From Glycomyces paridis (GTDB lineage: Bacteria > Actinomycetota > Actinomycetes > Mycobacteriales > Micromonosporaceae): a stretch of 64,000 nucleotides of DNA. The first letter of the stretch is position 1. Every line of letters begins with the position of its first letter. The stretch spans positions 19,356-83,355 of the forward strand of contig NZ_STGX01000021.1 of NCBI RefSeq assembly GCF_004912155.1, read 5' to 3'. Positions 26,540 to 34,195 of this stretch are shown here, in pieces. Under the pieces are notes generated by a model. The model worked only from the letters and a program-made list of their open reading frames with translations, made no database searches and was not told where the DNA came from. The position numbers were made by a program, and so were the translations under genes.

Positions 26540-27145
26540 TCACAGCCAGCCGCGCTCGTCGGCGATTCGGGCCGCCTCGGCGCGGTTGCGGGCGCCGAGT
26601 TTGCCTATGGCCGTGGACAAGTGGTTGCGCACGGTCCCTTCGGTGAGGTGCAGGGCGGCGGCCATGTCCGCGACGGTGCCGCCGTCGAGGGCCAGGCGCA
26701 GCGCCTCCCGTTCGCGCCCGGTCAGGGGCCCTTCGCCCGTGGCCAGCGACTCGGCCGCGAGCGCGGGGTCCACCACGCGCAGGCCGCCGTGGACACGGCG
26801 GACGGCCTCCACGAGCTGTTCGGGGGGCGCGTCCTTGACGACGAAGCCGACGGCTCCGGCGGTCATGGCTCGGGCAAGATAACCGGGCCGCCCGAAGGTC
26901 GTGCAGATGACGATGCGGCAGCCGGGGCGGGCCCGGTGCAGGTCGGCGGCCACTTGGAGGCCGTCGCGGCCGGGCATCTGGACGTCGAGGAGCGCCACGT
27001 CGGGCGCGGTCCGGGCCGCGGCGGGGAGCACCTCGTCGCCGGAGCCGACCTGGGCGACCACTTCGATGTCGGGTTCGAGCCCGAGGACGGTGGCGAGGGC
27101 GCCGCGGACCATCGCCTGGTCGTCGGCGAGCAGGACCTTGATCAC
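26540..27145 (-). CDS. NarL/LuxR-family response regulator
   Basis: The 201-aa protein has a receiver domain with acidic pocket (LLADDQ), phospho-acceptor Asp54 in LLDVQMPG and Lys103 in VVKDAPP, plus a C-terminal LuxR helix-turn-helix (LTGREREAL ... VADMAAALHLTEGTVRNHL). It follows its histidine kinase by 28 nt. Together with the upstream ABC genes this is the layout of exporter systems controlled by a cognate DesK-like kinase. Confidence 0.95.
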   Translation of the reverse strand: MIKVLLADDQAMVRGALATVLGLEPDIEVVAQVGSGDEVLPAAARTAPDVALLDVQMPGRDGLQVAADLHRARPGCRIVICTTFGRPGYLARAMTAGAVGFVVKDAPPEQLVEAVRRVHGGLRVVDPALAAESLATGEGPLTGREREALRLALDGGTVADMAAALHLTEGTVRNHLSTAIGKLGARNRAEAARIADERGWL

Positions 27146-27173
27146 GGTGCCTCCGGTGGTGCGGGAGCGCGGG

Positions 27174-28310
27174 TCATGCGACCTCGGCTCGGACGGTGAA
27201 CCCGCCGCCGGGCGCGGGCCCGGCGTCGAGGGTGCCTCCGGCGGCGGCGAGGCGTTCGGCGAGGCCGCGCAGGCCGGTGCCGGCGCCGCGGGCCCCGCCG
27301 CGGCCGTCGTCGGTGACGGTGATCCAGTCCGGTCCGAGCCGGATCGTCACGGTCGCGGCCTGGGAGTGGCGGATGGCGTTGGTGACGGCCTCGCGCACCA
27401 CGTACCCGAACACGGCGTGGAGGGCGGGGGCGACGTCGTCGACGGCGCGGGGCAGGTCGGCGTCGATGTCGGCGGCGCGCAGGGCCGCCCTGGCACCGGC
27501 GAGTTCGCCTGCGAGCGTGACGGTCCGGTACTCCGAGACGGTGGCGCGCACGTCGGCGAGCGCCGAGCGCGACAGGGCCTCGACGTCGCGGATCTCCTCG
27601 ATCGCGCGGGCCTCCCCGCGGCCGGTCTCCAGGAGGCGCCGGGCCGCGCCGGCCTTGACGGTGATCGTGGTGAGGCTGTGCCCGAGGATGTCGTGCAGGT
27701 CGCGGGCGAGGCGCTCGCGTTCGGCGTCGACGGCGAGCGCGGCGATGGTCGCGTTGGCGCGGCGCAGGCTGCGGACGGTGCGGATGAGCCTGACCATGAA
27801 GAACAGTGCGACCGTGATGCCGAACATGGCCCACAGGTCGCTGTAGGCGATCGTGGTGGTCTCGCCGATGAGGTCGAGCGCCCCGAGGGCCTCCAAAACG
27901 CCGAGGGCGAGGAGCGTGCCGCCGTCGAGGACGATCATCCAGGCGCGCGGCAGGCCCATCGCGATCGGGATCATGGCGTACAGCAGGCCGTACACGCCGC
28001 CGGTGTCGAGGACCGCGAACAGGGTCCAGCCGAGGGCGAGGATCACGGCGCCGAAGGCCACGCGGCGGCGCAGGTCGGGCACCGACACCGCCCACGGGAA
28101 CGCGAGGTAGCAGGCCGCGTAGGCGGCGACGACCGCGACGGTCGCCCAGGAGCCGCGGCCGACGGCGTCGACCGTCACCGGAATGGCGAAGGGCGCGAGG
28201 ACGCCGAGTCCGAGGAGGACCCAGCGCCTGCTCGCGCGGCCGACGAACGGGCCGGTGGAATGGTCGTCCCACCAGCCCTCACCGGGTTCGTTCGCCGACT
28301 GGAGCGCCAC
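27174..28310 (-). CDS. DesK/NarX-like sensor histidine kinase
   Basis: The 378-aa protein has about five to six transmembrane helices in residues 30-178, then a HisKA_3 dimerisation domain with phospho-acceptor His206 (RLARDLHDILGHSL) and a HATPase_c domain (EAVTNAIRHS, DDGRGGARGAGTGLRGL). There is no large extracytoplasmic loop, so it may sense the membrane or the adjacent transporter. The GTG at 28310 follows GAGAGG. It sits between the ABC permease (23-bp gap) and the response regulator. Confidence 0.94.
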   Translation of the reverse strand: MALQSANEPGEGWWDDHSTGPFVGRASRRWVLLGLGVLAPFAIPVTVDAVGRGSWATVAVVAAYAACYLAFPWAVSVPDLRRRVAFGAVILALGWTLFAVLDTGGVYGLLYAMIPIAMGLPRAWMIVLDGGTLLALGVLEALGALDLIGETTTIAYSDLWAMFGITVALFFMVRLIRTVRSLRRANATIAALAVDAERERLARDLHDILGHSLTTITVKAGAARRLLETGRGEARAIEEIRDVEALSRSALADVRATVSEYRTVTLAGELAGARAALRAADIDADLPRAVDDVAPALHAVFGYVVREAVTNAIRHSQAATVTIRLGPDWITVTDDGRGGARGAGTGLRGLAERLAAAGGTLDAGPAPGGGFTVRAEVA

Positions 28311-28333
28311 CGTCCGCCTCTCGTTCCGCCCGG

Positions 28334-29074
28334 TCAGGCCCGGGCCGAGTCCTTACGGTACCGCCCGATCACGAGGGCACCCAGTGCGAGCGCCCAGGCC
28401 GCGAGCACCGCGGCGGTGAGGCCGAGGCCGCGCGAGAGGTCGCCGGTCACGGCGCCGCGGCCGAGCTGCGTGAGCCAGTAGCTCGGCAGGACCGGCGAGA
28501 GGTGCTGCATCCAGGTCGGCATCGCGTCCACCGGGATCCACATGCCGCCGAGGAAGCCCATGACCAGCGACAGGCCCATGCTCAACGGCTGGAGCGTGTC
28601 GGGGCGGGCGAGCTGGCCGATGAGCAGGCCCAGGAGGATGAACGGGACCGCACCGAGCCAGGTGCCCAACAGGATGCGCGTCCACTGGGCCCCGTCGAGG
28701 CTGACGCCGTTGGCGAGGACGGCGATCACCGGGACCGCGACGAGCACCGGCACACCCAGGAGCAGGCCGGTCACGCCCTTGCCGAGCATGTAGGAGCGCC
28801 CGGTGAGCGGGGTCAGGCGCAGCTGCCGCTGCCAGCCGGCGGCCCGTTCGGTCGCCAGGCGCCCGCCGTTGGACATCGCGGCGAAGAACACCCCGAACGC
28901 GAGCATGTTCACCATGATCACGGCGGTCGCGGTGTCCTTGCCGGGGTCGTCGTCGGCGACGAACACGTTCGTCTGGATGAGGAAGAGGAACACCGGGAAC
29001 GCGAAGGCGAAGATGAGGAACCGCGAGTTGCGCAGGGCCCGGCGGATCTCGATGCGGGTGTAGGTGAGGTTCAT
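28334..29074 (-). CDS. ABC-2 type transporter permease
   Basis: The 246-aa protein has the ABC-2 permease pattern with six transmembrane segments and the conserved region MSNGGRLATERAAGWQRQL after the second. LGMWIP-like sequence near the fifth segment (FLGGMWIPVDAMP) is typical of drug or lantibiotic exporters of this class. Its start overlaps the ATPase stop by 4 nt (ATGA), so the two are translationally coupled. Confidence 0.93.
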   Translation of the reverse strand: MNLTYTRIEIRRALRNSRFLIFAFAFPVFLFLIQTNVFVADDDPGKDTATAVIMVNMLAFGVFFAAMSNGGRLATERAAGWQRQLRLTPLTGRSYMLGKGVTGLLLGVPVLVAVPVIAVLANGVSLDGAQWTRILLGTWLGAVPFILLGLLIGQLARPDTLQPLSMGLSLVMGFLGGMWIPVDAMPTWMQHLSPVLPSYWLTQLGRGAVTGDLSRGLGLTAAVLAAWALALGALVIGRYRKDSARA

Positions 29075-30000
29075 CGGGCGGGCTCCGGTTCGTCGTCGCG
29101 GGTCTGGTCGGTGAGGGTGAGGAAGGCCGATTCGAGTCCGGCGGCGGCGATCTCGATGTCGCGGGCGGCCGGGAAGCGCGCGAGGAGGGCGCGGAGGGTC
29201 GCGTCGGAGTCGGCGCTGGCGAGTTCGGCGCGGCCCTCGCGCAGGTCGCAGCCGGTGACGTGCGGGAGGGCGCGCAGGTCGGCCTCGGCGGCGCCGGGAA
29301 CGGCGGCGCGGATGGTGCGCCCGCCGGCGGCGGCCCTGACCTCGGCGACGGTGCCGTCCGCGGCGATGCGGCCGCCGGTCATGAGGACGACGCGGTCGGC
29401 GTACTCCTCGGCCTCTTCGAGGTAGTGGGTGGCGAAAAGGACGGTGCGGCCCGCGGCCGTGTCCTCGTACATGGCCTTCCAGAAGTCGCGGCGGGTCGCG
29501 GGGTCCATGGCGGCGGTGGGTTCGTCGAGGACGAGGAGGGCCGGGTCGGAGACGAGCGCGATCGCGAAGCGGACGCGCTGGGCCTGGCCGCCGGAGAGGC
29601 GGTTGGCGCGGCGGGCGGCGAGGTCCTGGGCGCCGGCGCGCTGGAGGGCGCGCTCGACCGGGAGGGGGTGCCTGTGGAGGGAGGCGACCAGGCGCACGGT
29701 CTCGGCGACGGTGAGGTCGTCGAGGAGGGTGCCGTTCTGGAGCATCGCGCCGATGCGGCCTTCACGCACGGCCTCGGCGGGGGTGCGGCCGAAGACGCGG
29801 GCCGTCCCGGCGTCGGGAGCGGACAGTCCGAGGATCATGTCGATGGTGGTGGACTTCCCGGCGCCGTTGGGGCCCAGGAGGGCCACGACCTCGCCAGGCC
29901 GGATCTCCAGGTCGACGCCATCGACGGCGGTGACCGCGCCGTAGCGCTTCCGCAGGCCGCTCAAGGCGACCGCCGCGGCGGTGGGGTTCGTTTCGCTCAT
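29071..30000 (-). CDS. ABC transporter ATP-binding protein (drug-exporter type)
   Basis: The 309-aa protein has Walker A GPNGAGKST (about residues 43-51), a Q-loop region, signature RLSGGQAQRV, Walker B LLVLDEPTAAMD and an H-loop FATHYLEEAEE. The C-terminal 80 residues form the DrrA-type extension. It heads the operon ATPase-permease-kinase-regulator. CACGCT ends 6 nt before the ATG, so the operon mRNA may be leaderless. The transported compound is unknown; resistance or lipid export would fit. Confidence 0.95.
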   Translation of the reverse strand: MSETNPTAAAVALSGLRKRYGAVTAVDGVDLEIRPGEVVALLGPNGAGKSTTIDMILGLSAPDAGTARVFGRTPAEAVREGRIGAMLQNGTLLDDLTVAETVRLVASLHRHPLPVERALQRAGAQDLAARRANRLSGGQAQRVRFAIALVSDPALLVLDEPTAAMDPATRRDFWKAMYEDTAAGRTVLFATHYLEEAEEYADRVVLMTGGRIAADGTVAEVRAAAGGRTIRAAVPGAAEADLRALPHVTGCDLREGRAELASADSDATLRALLARFPAARDIEIAAAGLESAFLTLTDQTRDDEPEPAR

Positions 30001-30131
30001 GGTCCAAGCGTGGCCGCCGCGGGGCCTGGGCGCCCAGGCCGCGCGTCACGACCTGTCCCTGACGAATGTCACGGGTCGGGCCGTTGCGGTCGTCTGCCAC
30101 CATGGAGGCGTTCCCTCGATCGGAGACGACC

Positions 30132-30572
30132 ATGGCCGCACCCCCCGCGAGCCGGTACGGCCCGCCCGTCCTGCCCGCCGCGCCGACCCGGCCGCGCGAG
30201 ATCGGTCTCGTCCGCGGCCTGCTCATGGCGACGATGGCGCTGTGCCTGGTCGGCGCTGGCGCCTCGATCTACTCGCTGACGCGCGAGGTCACCGCTCCGG
30301 GCGTCATCGTCACTGCCGCGACGGTGTACTTCGCGGTGCAGAGCGCCGCGGCCCCGGCGCCGCTCGCGCGCGGATCGCGGTGGGCGTGGGTGTGGACGTT
30401 CGCCTCCACGCTCATGGGCATGGCCAGCGGCATCCCGGTGATCGCGACCGGCCTCGACTGGTTCGCGATGCGTCCGTATGTGCTCGCGATTGGTCTGGTG
30501 TGGACGGTCCTGTACGCGTGGCTGCTCGGTGCGCTGTCGACCCGGCCGGTGCGCGCCTGGGTCTTCGCGTGA
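30132..30572 (+). CDS. Four-TM membrane protein of unknown function
   Basis: The 146-aa protein has a Pro-rich cytoplasmic N-terminus (PPASRYGPPVLPAAPTRP) and four transmembrane helices. The ATG at 30132 follows GGAG by 6 nt; in-frame ATGs at 30102 and 30066 lack such a site. It is divergent from the ABC exporter operon. No family is recognised. Confidence 0.72.
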   Translation: MAAPPASRYGPPVLPAAPTRPREIGLVRGLLMATMALCLVGAGASIYSLTREVTAPGVIVTAATVYFAVQSAAAPAPLARGSRWAWVWTFASTLMGMASGIPVIATGLDWFAMRPYVLAIGLVWTVLYAWLLGALSTRPVRAWVFA

Positions 30573-30630
30573 ATCGCGGGACCCGAAAAGTGGCGCGGCC
30601 CTGGGAGAATACGAGACCGGAGGTGTGGCG

Positions 30631-30963
30631 ATGGACGCCGAGATCACGGTGCACGGCACGGACGACGCCCGCGGCGAGCTCGCCTCGCTGCTCGACTGGC
30701 TGACCCGCGAGGACGACATGAGCGCCCGCTTCGCGCCCGCCGCGATCGGGCCCGGCGAGCTCGGCGCCGTCCAGGAACTCCTCATCGCCGCGATCGCCGC
30801 GGGCGGCCTCGACGCCCTCGGCCGCACCGTCGCGGTCTGGCTGCGCAGCCGCAGGCCCGAGATCGAGGTGACCATCGTGGACGCCGACGGATCGAGCATC
30901 ACCGTCACCGCCAAGGGCACCGCCGCGAAGTCGATCACCGACGGGCCCGACCGGGAGGCGTGA
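30631..30963 (+). CDS. EACC1-family protein (effector-associated constant component 1)
   Basis: The 110-aa protein fits the actinobacterial EACC1 family: a beta-strand start, LASLLDWLTREDDM, the conserved GPGELGAVQELLIAAIAAGG, VAVWLRSRRPEIEVTIV and a final strand pair with DGSSITVTAKG. EACC1 proteins are normally encoded directly upstream of caspase, trypsin or TIR-type effectors in predicted conflict systems. Here the next gene downstream is an unrelated convergent TetR, so the effector is missing. GGAGG lies 7 nt before the ATG. Confidence 0.82.
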   Translation: MDAEITVHGTDDARGELASLLDWLTREDDMSARFAPAAIGPGELGAVQELLIAAIAAGGLDALGRTVAVWLRSRRPEIEVTIVDADGSSITVTAKGTAAKSITDGPDREA

Positions 30964-30984
30964 GCCGCGCCGACCGGCCGACAC

Positions 30985-31020
30985 GCGGCACCGCGGCGGG
31001 AGCCGCCGACACGGTGCCGC
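30985..31020 (+). terminator. Hairpin after the EACC1 gene
   Basis: A 9-bp outer stem (GCGGCACCG / CGGTGCCGC) encloses a second GGCGG/CCGCC stem, 21 bp past the stop codon. Confidence 0.65.
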
Positions 31021-31181
31021 TGGTGAGGCGGGAGCCTTGAGCGCAGGCCCGCGCCCGCCTTCGCCTCGCACAGCGATTCCGGATCGGACCGGTTGACGCA
31101 GAGGCCGTTCCGAACCTCAGGGCCCGGATGCCGTGCGCACCACCGTCTTGCGGACCGATCGGCCGCGCTGCTGTCGCGCCG

Positions 31182-31754
31182 TCATCCTTTCGCGCGCTCC
31201 AGGGCCTCGACCATCGCGCCCGACAGGGCCCGGACGCGTTCGGGGTCGGCCTCCGAGAGGACCGGGGAGCCGACGACCGAGCGCATGACGCCCATGCCCA
31301 GCAGCAGCGCGCCGACCAGTTCGGCGCGCAGGTCGGCGTCCTCGCCGTCGAAGCGGCCCGCGAGGTCGGCGAGGTAGCGGCCGCAGACCTCCTCGCGCAG
31401 GCGCTCGCGCACCTCCGGGCGACCGGCCGACCGCAGCATCACCAGCAGCGGATGCTCGCCGCTCGCGGCACGGTCGTCGAGCACGACTTCGCGCACGAGC
31501 GCGTCGGCGAGCGCCGCGGGCCCGGCGTCGTCCCCGGCGCTGATCCCTTCCGGGACATCGGCTTGCACGGCCTCGGCGAAGAGGTCCTTCTTGGAGCCGA
31601 AGTAGCGGAAGATGAGCGTCGCGTCGACCCCGGCGTCGGCGGCGATGTCGCGCACGCTCGCGCCGTCGAAGCCGTGCTCGGCGAAGCGGCGGCGGGCGGC
31701 GTCGAGGAGGGCGGTGCGGGTCGCGGCGCGGTCGCGGCGTTTGGGCGCGTTCAT
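31182..31754 (-). CDS. TetR-family repressor
   Basis: The 190-aa protein has a TetR helix-turn-helix (ASVRDIAADAGVDATLIFRY, residues about 30-50) and the C-terminal domain seen in actinobacterial regulators of the TetR_C_17 type. I start at the ATG at 31754, since TATGCT (31766-31761) ends 6 nt upstream; the frame runs on to 31814. The dyad ATAAGTCA-N8-TGACTTAT overlaps that -10 box, so autorepression is likely. It is divergent from the SDR gene. Confidence 0.9.
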   Translation of the reverse strand: MNAPKRRDRAATRTALLDAARRRFAEHGFDGASVRDIAADAGVDATLIFRYFGSKKDLFAEAVQADVPEGISAGDDAGPAALADALVREVVLDDRAASGEHPLLVMLRSAGRPEVRERLREEVCGRYLADLAGRFDGEDADLRAELVGALLLGMGVMRSVVGSPVLSEADPERVRALSGAMVEALERAKG

Positions 31755-31763
31755 CAAGTCAGC

Positions 31764-31825
31764 ATAAGTCATCGATTGTTGACTTATGACGCGACCCCTG
31801 CTAACGTTTGTCATCGATCGATGAC
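31764..31825. promoter_or_regulatory. TetR operators and SDR promoter
   Basis: Two dyads share GTCA/TGAC half-sites: ATAAGTCA (31764-31771) with TGACTTAT (31780-31787), and the perfect 16-bp palindrome GTCATCGATCGATGAC (31810-31825). Between them, rightward promoter elements TTGACT (31779-31784) and TAACGT (31802-31807) have a 17-bp spacer. One dyad covers the -35 and the TetR -10; the other lies just past the rightward -10. Confidence 0.78.
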
Positions 31826-31849
31826 TTGATGACGAGAGGCGGCACGAGC

Positions 31850-32689
31850 GTGCGCACCTACCTGATCACCGGCGGCACCGACGGCATGGGCCGCGGCCTC
31901 GGCCTGCACTTCCTGGAGCGCGGCGACCGCGTCGTGGCCGTCGCCAGCGGCGAGGCGAAGGGCCGGGCCTTCCTCGAAGCGGCCCAACGCATCGGCGCAG
32001 CCGAGCGCGCCCGCTTCCTGCGGGCCGACTTGAGCACCGTCGCGGGCATGGAGGCGGTCGCGGCCGAGGCGGAGGCGACGCTCGACCGCATCGACGGCCT
32101 CGTCTTCGCCACCCAGCGGTTCCAGCAGCGGCGCACCCTCACCGACGACGGCCTGGAGTACACGTTCGCGCTCTCCTACCTGAGCCGCTTCGTGATCGGC
32201 CACGCACTCGCCGACCGCCTCGCCGAGGCGCCCGCCCCGGTGATCTTCAACCTCGGCGCCCCCGGCGGCTTCCCCGGCCGGATCTTCTGGGACGACCCGC
32301 ATTTCGAGCGCGAGCCCTACAAGGGCATGAAGGCCGCCACCCAGGCCTCCCGCGCCATCGACCTCCTCGGCACCGACTTCCCACGCCGCCACCCCGACTC
32401 GCGTGTCAGGTATGTCCTCTACAACCCGATGTTCGTCAAGACCGGCATGGCCGCACCACTCCCCCAACCCAAACGGGCCCTCACCGAGGCCATGGCCTTT
32501 CTCTTCGCCCAACGCGTGCCCAAAGCGGTGGCCCCGATGACCCGCCTCATCGACACCCCGCCGAACGAGCCCGTGAGCGCCTTCAGGAGAAGGAAACGCC
32601 TGAACATGGCGAGCGCGGACTTCAACCCCGAGTCGGCGGCAAGGCTCCACGACCTGACGATGGAGCTGCTGAACCGGGTGCCCCGCTGA
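31850..32689 (+). CDS. Short-chain dehydrogenase/reductase
   Basis: The 279-aa protein has the SDR cofactor motif ITGGTDGMGRGLG (residues about 6-18), an Asp-containing FLRADLS segment, and the catalytic YxxxK as YKGMK near residue 160. The usual NNAG motif is replaced by LVFATQ, so it is a divergent SDR. I start at the GTG 31850, which begins at the first strand (VRTYLITGG) and follows GAGAGG by about 10 nt; an ATG at 31829 is possible. It shares operators with the TetR gene, its probable repressor. Confidence 0.87.
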   Translation: MRTYLITGGTDGMGRGLGLHFLERGDRVVAVASGEAKGRAFLEAAQRIGAAERARFLRADLSTVAGMEAVAAEAEATLDRIDGLVFATQRFQQRRTLTDDGLEYTFALSYLSRFVIGHALADRLAEAPAPVIFNLGAPGGFPGRIFWDDPHFEREPYKGMKAATQASRAIDLLGTDFPRRHPDSRVRYVLYNPMFVKTGMAAPLPQPKRALTEAMAFLFAQRVPKAVAPMTRLIDTPPNEPVSAFRRRKRLNMASADFNPESAARLHDLTMELLNRVPR

Positions 32690-32696
32690 ATGAAAG

Positions 32697-32723
32697 GGGG
32701 CGGAACCGCGACTGTTCCGCCCC
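32697..32723. terminator. Bidirectional hairpin between convergent genes
   Basis: A 10-bp stem (GGGGCGGAAC / GTTCCGCCCC) with a 7-nt loop fills the gap between the SDR stop and the convergent DUF4279 stop. Confidence 0.8.
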
Positions 32724-32731
32724 GAGCGCGT

Positions 32732-33148
32732 TCATCTGAGGTACTGGTCGACATCGACGGAGGCGTCGATCTCGGCCAGGAAGTGAACGACGTCGGTCTC
32801 CAGGCAGAACCCCGGTCCGTGCGGATCCGATTCCGACATGATGTGCACTAGGTCCAGTGTGAGCTCACACCCTGCTTCCCGCAGGGCGATGAAGGAATCC
32901 CGCATAGGAAGCACCCGCTTGAAAAGGCGATCGATGACCTCCTCCAGCGGCACTTCGCTCTCTGCGTACTCACGGATCTGCCACGAGTGCTCCTTCGCGG
33001 GAATCTGAACCTTCGCCGCCGCTCGAATCGAGCCCTTGGCGCGGGTGGCGTCCGGCTCGACACCCGCGATCTCGGTCATCGCTTCGACCGAAACCGTATG
33101 GCTCCGTGCCACCAATATCGCCCTGCGCGGAATGTTGTCTCTGATCAT
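32732..33148 (-). CDS. DUF4279-family protein
   Basis: The 138-aa protein resembles DUF4279: an N-terminal strand (AILVARSHTVSVEAM), a central HSWQIREYAE, a LIDRLF-like helix (LEEVIDRLFKRVLPM) and the C-terminal block FLAEIDASVDVDQYL, which is diagnostic for the family. Several DUF4279 proteins act as immunity proteins in polymorphic toxin loci, but no toxin is adjacent here. The ATG at 33148 is the only sensible start; its ribosome binding site is weak (AGGAA). GC content is a little below its neighbours. Confidence 0.78.
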   Translation of the reverse strand: MIRDNIPRRAILVARSHTVSVEAMTEIAGVEPDATRAKGSIRAAAKVQIPAKEHSWQIREYAESEVPLEEVIDRLFKRVLPMRDSFIALREAGCELTLDLVHIMSESDPHGPGFCLETDVVHFLAEIDASVDVDQYLR

Positions 33149-33505
33149 GGTCAGATATTCCTGGAAGGCCGGGCGATCTGTCGACTGGTTTCGGTTGCGG
33201 CGGCGCTCGCGTCGACTCCGTTGGACCGGAACGGCTTCCGCGCCGCCGACGGGGCGGTAGCACTGACGCTCGATCTCGCGCTTTGCGTTGGCGCCCTGCT
33301 CCAGGATCAACCGGGCCGCCGCGAGCCGGCGCTCACGCCGGTCCTGCACGCACCTGCGCCCCAACGGCAAGGAACCCTCAGTTTCCGCATGATGTGGAAC
33401 GCGGTTCGAGATGCCGTGTGGTGGAGCGCAACAGAGTTGCGAGGCCAGGCGGCGAGGCATAGGGTCGAACTCGGATTCCATTTGGTGAGAGCGGGGTTTC
33501 GGGAT
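33149..33505. other. 357-bp intergenic region between divergent genes
   Basis: I see no gene or clear repeat. Open frames on both strands read through it without start signals or family resemblance. The composition is less GC-rich than flanking genes. It should contain promoters for the DUF4279 and flavin-oxidoreductase-like genes. Confidence 0.4.
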
Positions 33506-34195
33506 ATGGGACAGACGTATGAGTCGATCGAGGGGCGGCTGCGGGCGTTCATCGAGGCGCAGCCGGTGTACTTCGTGGCGTCGGCGCCGCTGGCGGGGGA
33601 CGGGCATGTCAACCTGTCCCCGAAGGGGCACAAGGGTTCGCTTCAGGTGCTCGACGAGCGCACCGTGGCCTACCTCGACTTCGGCGGCTCCCATGCCGAG
33701 ACCCACGCGCACCTTCGCGAGAACGGGCGGATCACGATCATGTGGTGCGCGTTCGAAGGGCCGCCGAAGATCGTGCGCGTGCACGGGACCGGGGAGGCCG
33801 TCTATCGCGACGATCCGCGTTTCGCGGAGCTCATCCCCCGGTTCGCGGAGGCGGACGGGCCCGGGGTGCGGGCCGTGATCGTGGTGCGGGCCAAGCTGAT
33901 CAGTGACACCTGCGGGTACGCGGTGCCGTTCATGGACTTCCGGGAGGAGCGGCCGCTGCTGCGGGAGTTCCTGGGCCGCAAGAGCGACGAGGAGTTCGCG
34001 GCCTACTGCGACGCGAAGCCGCACAACCCGGTGAGCATCGACGGGCTCCCGGCGATGCCGCTGCCGCTGCCTCCCAGGACCGCGTTAAGGGCCGCGCCCG
34101 GAGGCGCGGCCCTTGGCCGCCGCAGCGGCCGCGTCGCGGATCACCGAGGAGTGGACCTCAGTCGATCACGGCGTCGAGGTCGATCGCGCCTTTGA
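33506..34195 (+). CDS. Pyridoxamine 5'-phosphate oxidase-family protein with aberrant C-terminus
   Basis: The protein has the FMN-binding split-barrel fold: YESIEGRLRAFIEAQPVYFVA, the loop HVNLSPKGHKG (about residue 40) and RITIMWCAFEGPPKIVRVHG (about 80). This group handles flavin or F420-type substrates. The family region ends near residue 190. The frame then reads through a terminator hairpin (34089-34112) to 34195, overlapping the convergent gene, with an Arg-rich tail. A TAA at 34086-34088 in the +1 frame lies just before the hairpin, so a one-base deletion near the end probably removed the original stop. Confidence 0.8.
   Translation: MGQTYESIEGRLRAFIEAQPVYFVASAPLAGDGHVNLSPKGHKGSLQVLDERTVAYLDFGGSHAETHAHLRENGRITIMWCAFEGPPKIVRVHGTGEAVYRDDPRFAELIPRFAEADGPGVRAVIVVRAKLISDTCGYAVPFMDFREERPLLREFLGRKSDEEFAAYCDAKPHNPVSIDGLPAMPLPLPPRTALRAAPGGAALGRRSGRVADHRGVDLSRSRRRGRSRL
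34089..34112 (+). terminator. Hairpin terminator inside the extended reading frame
   Basis: A perfect 10-bp stem (GGGCCGCGCC / GGCGCGGCCC) with loop CGGA is followed by TT. It sits one base after an out-of-frame TAA, where a normal gene end would be. Confidence 0.8.
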
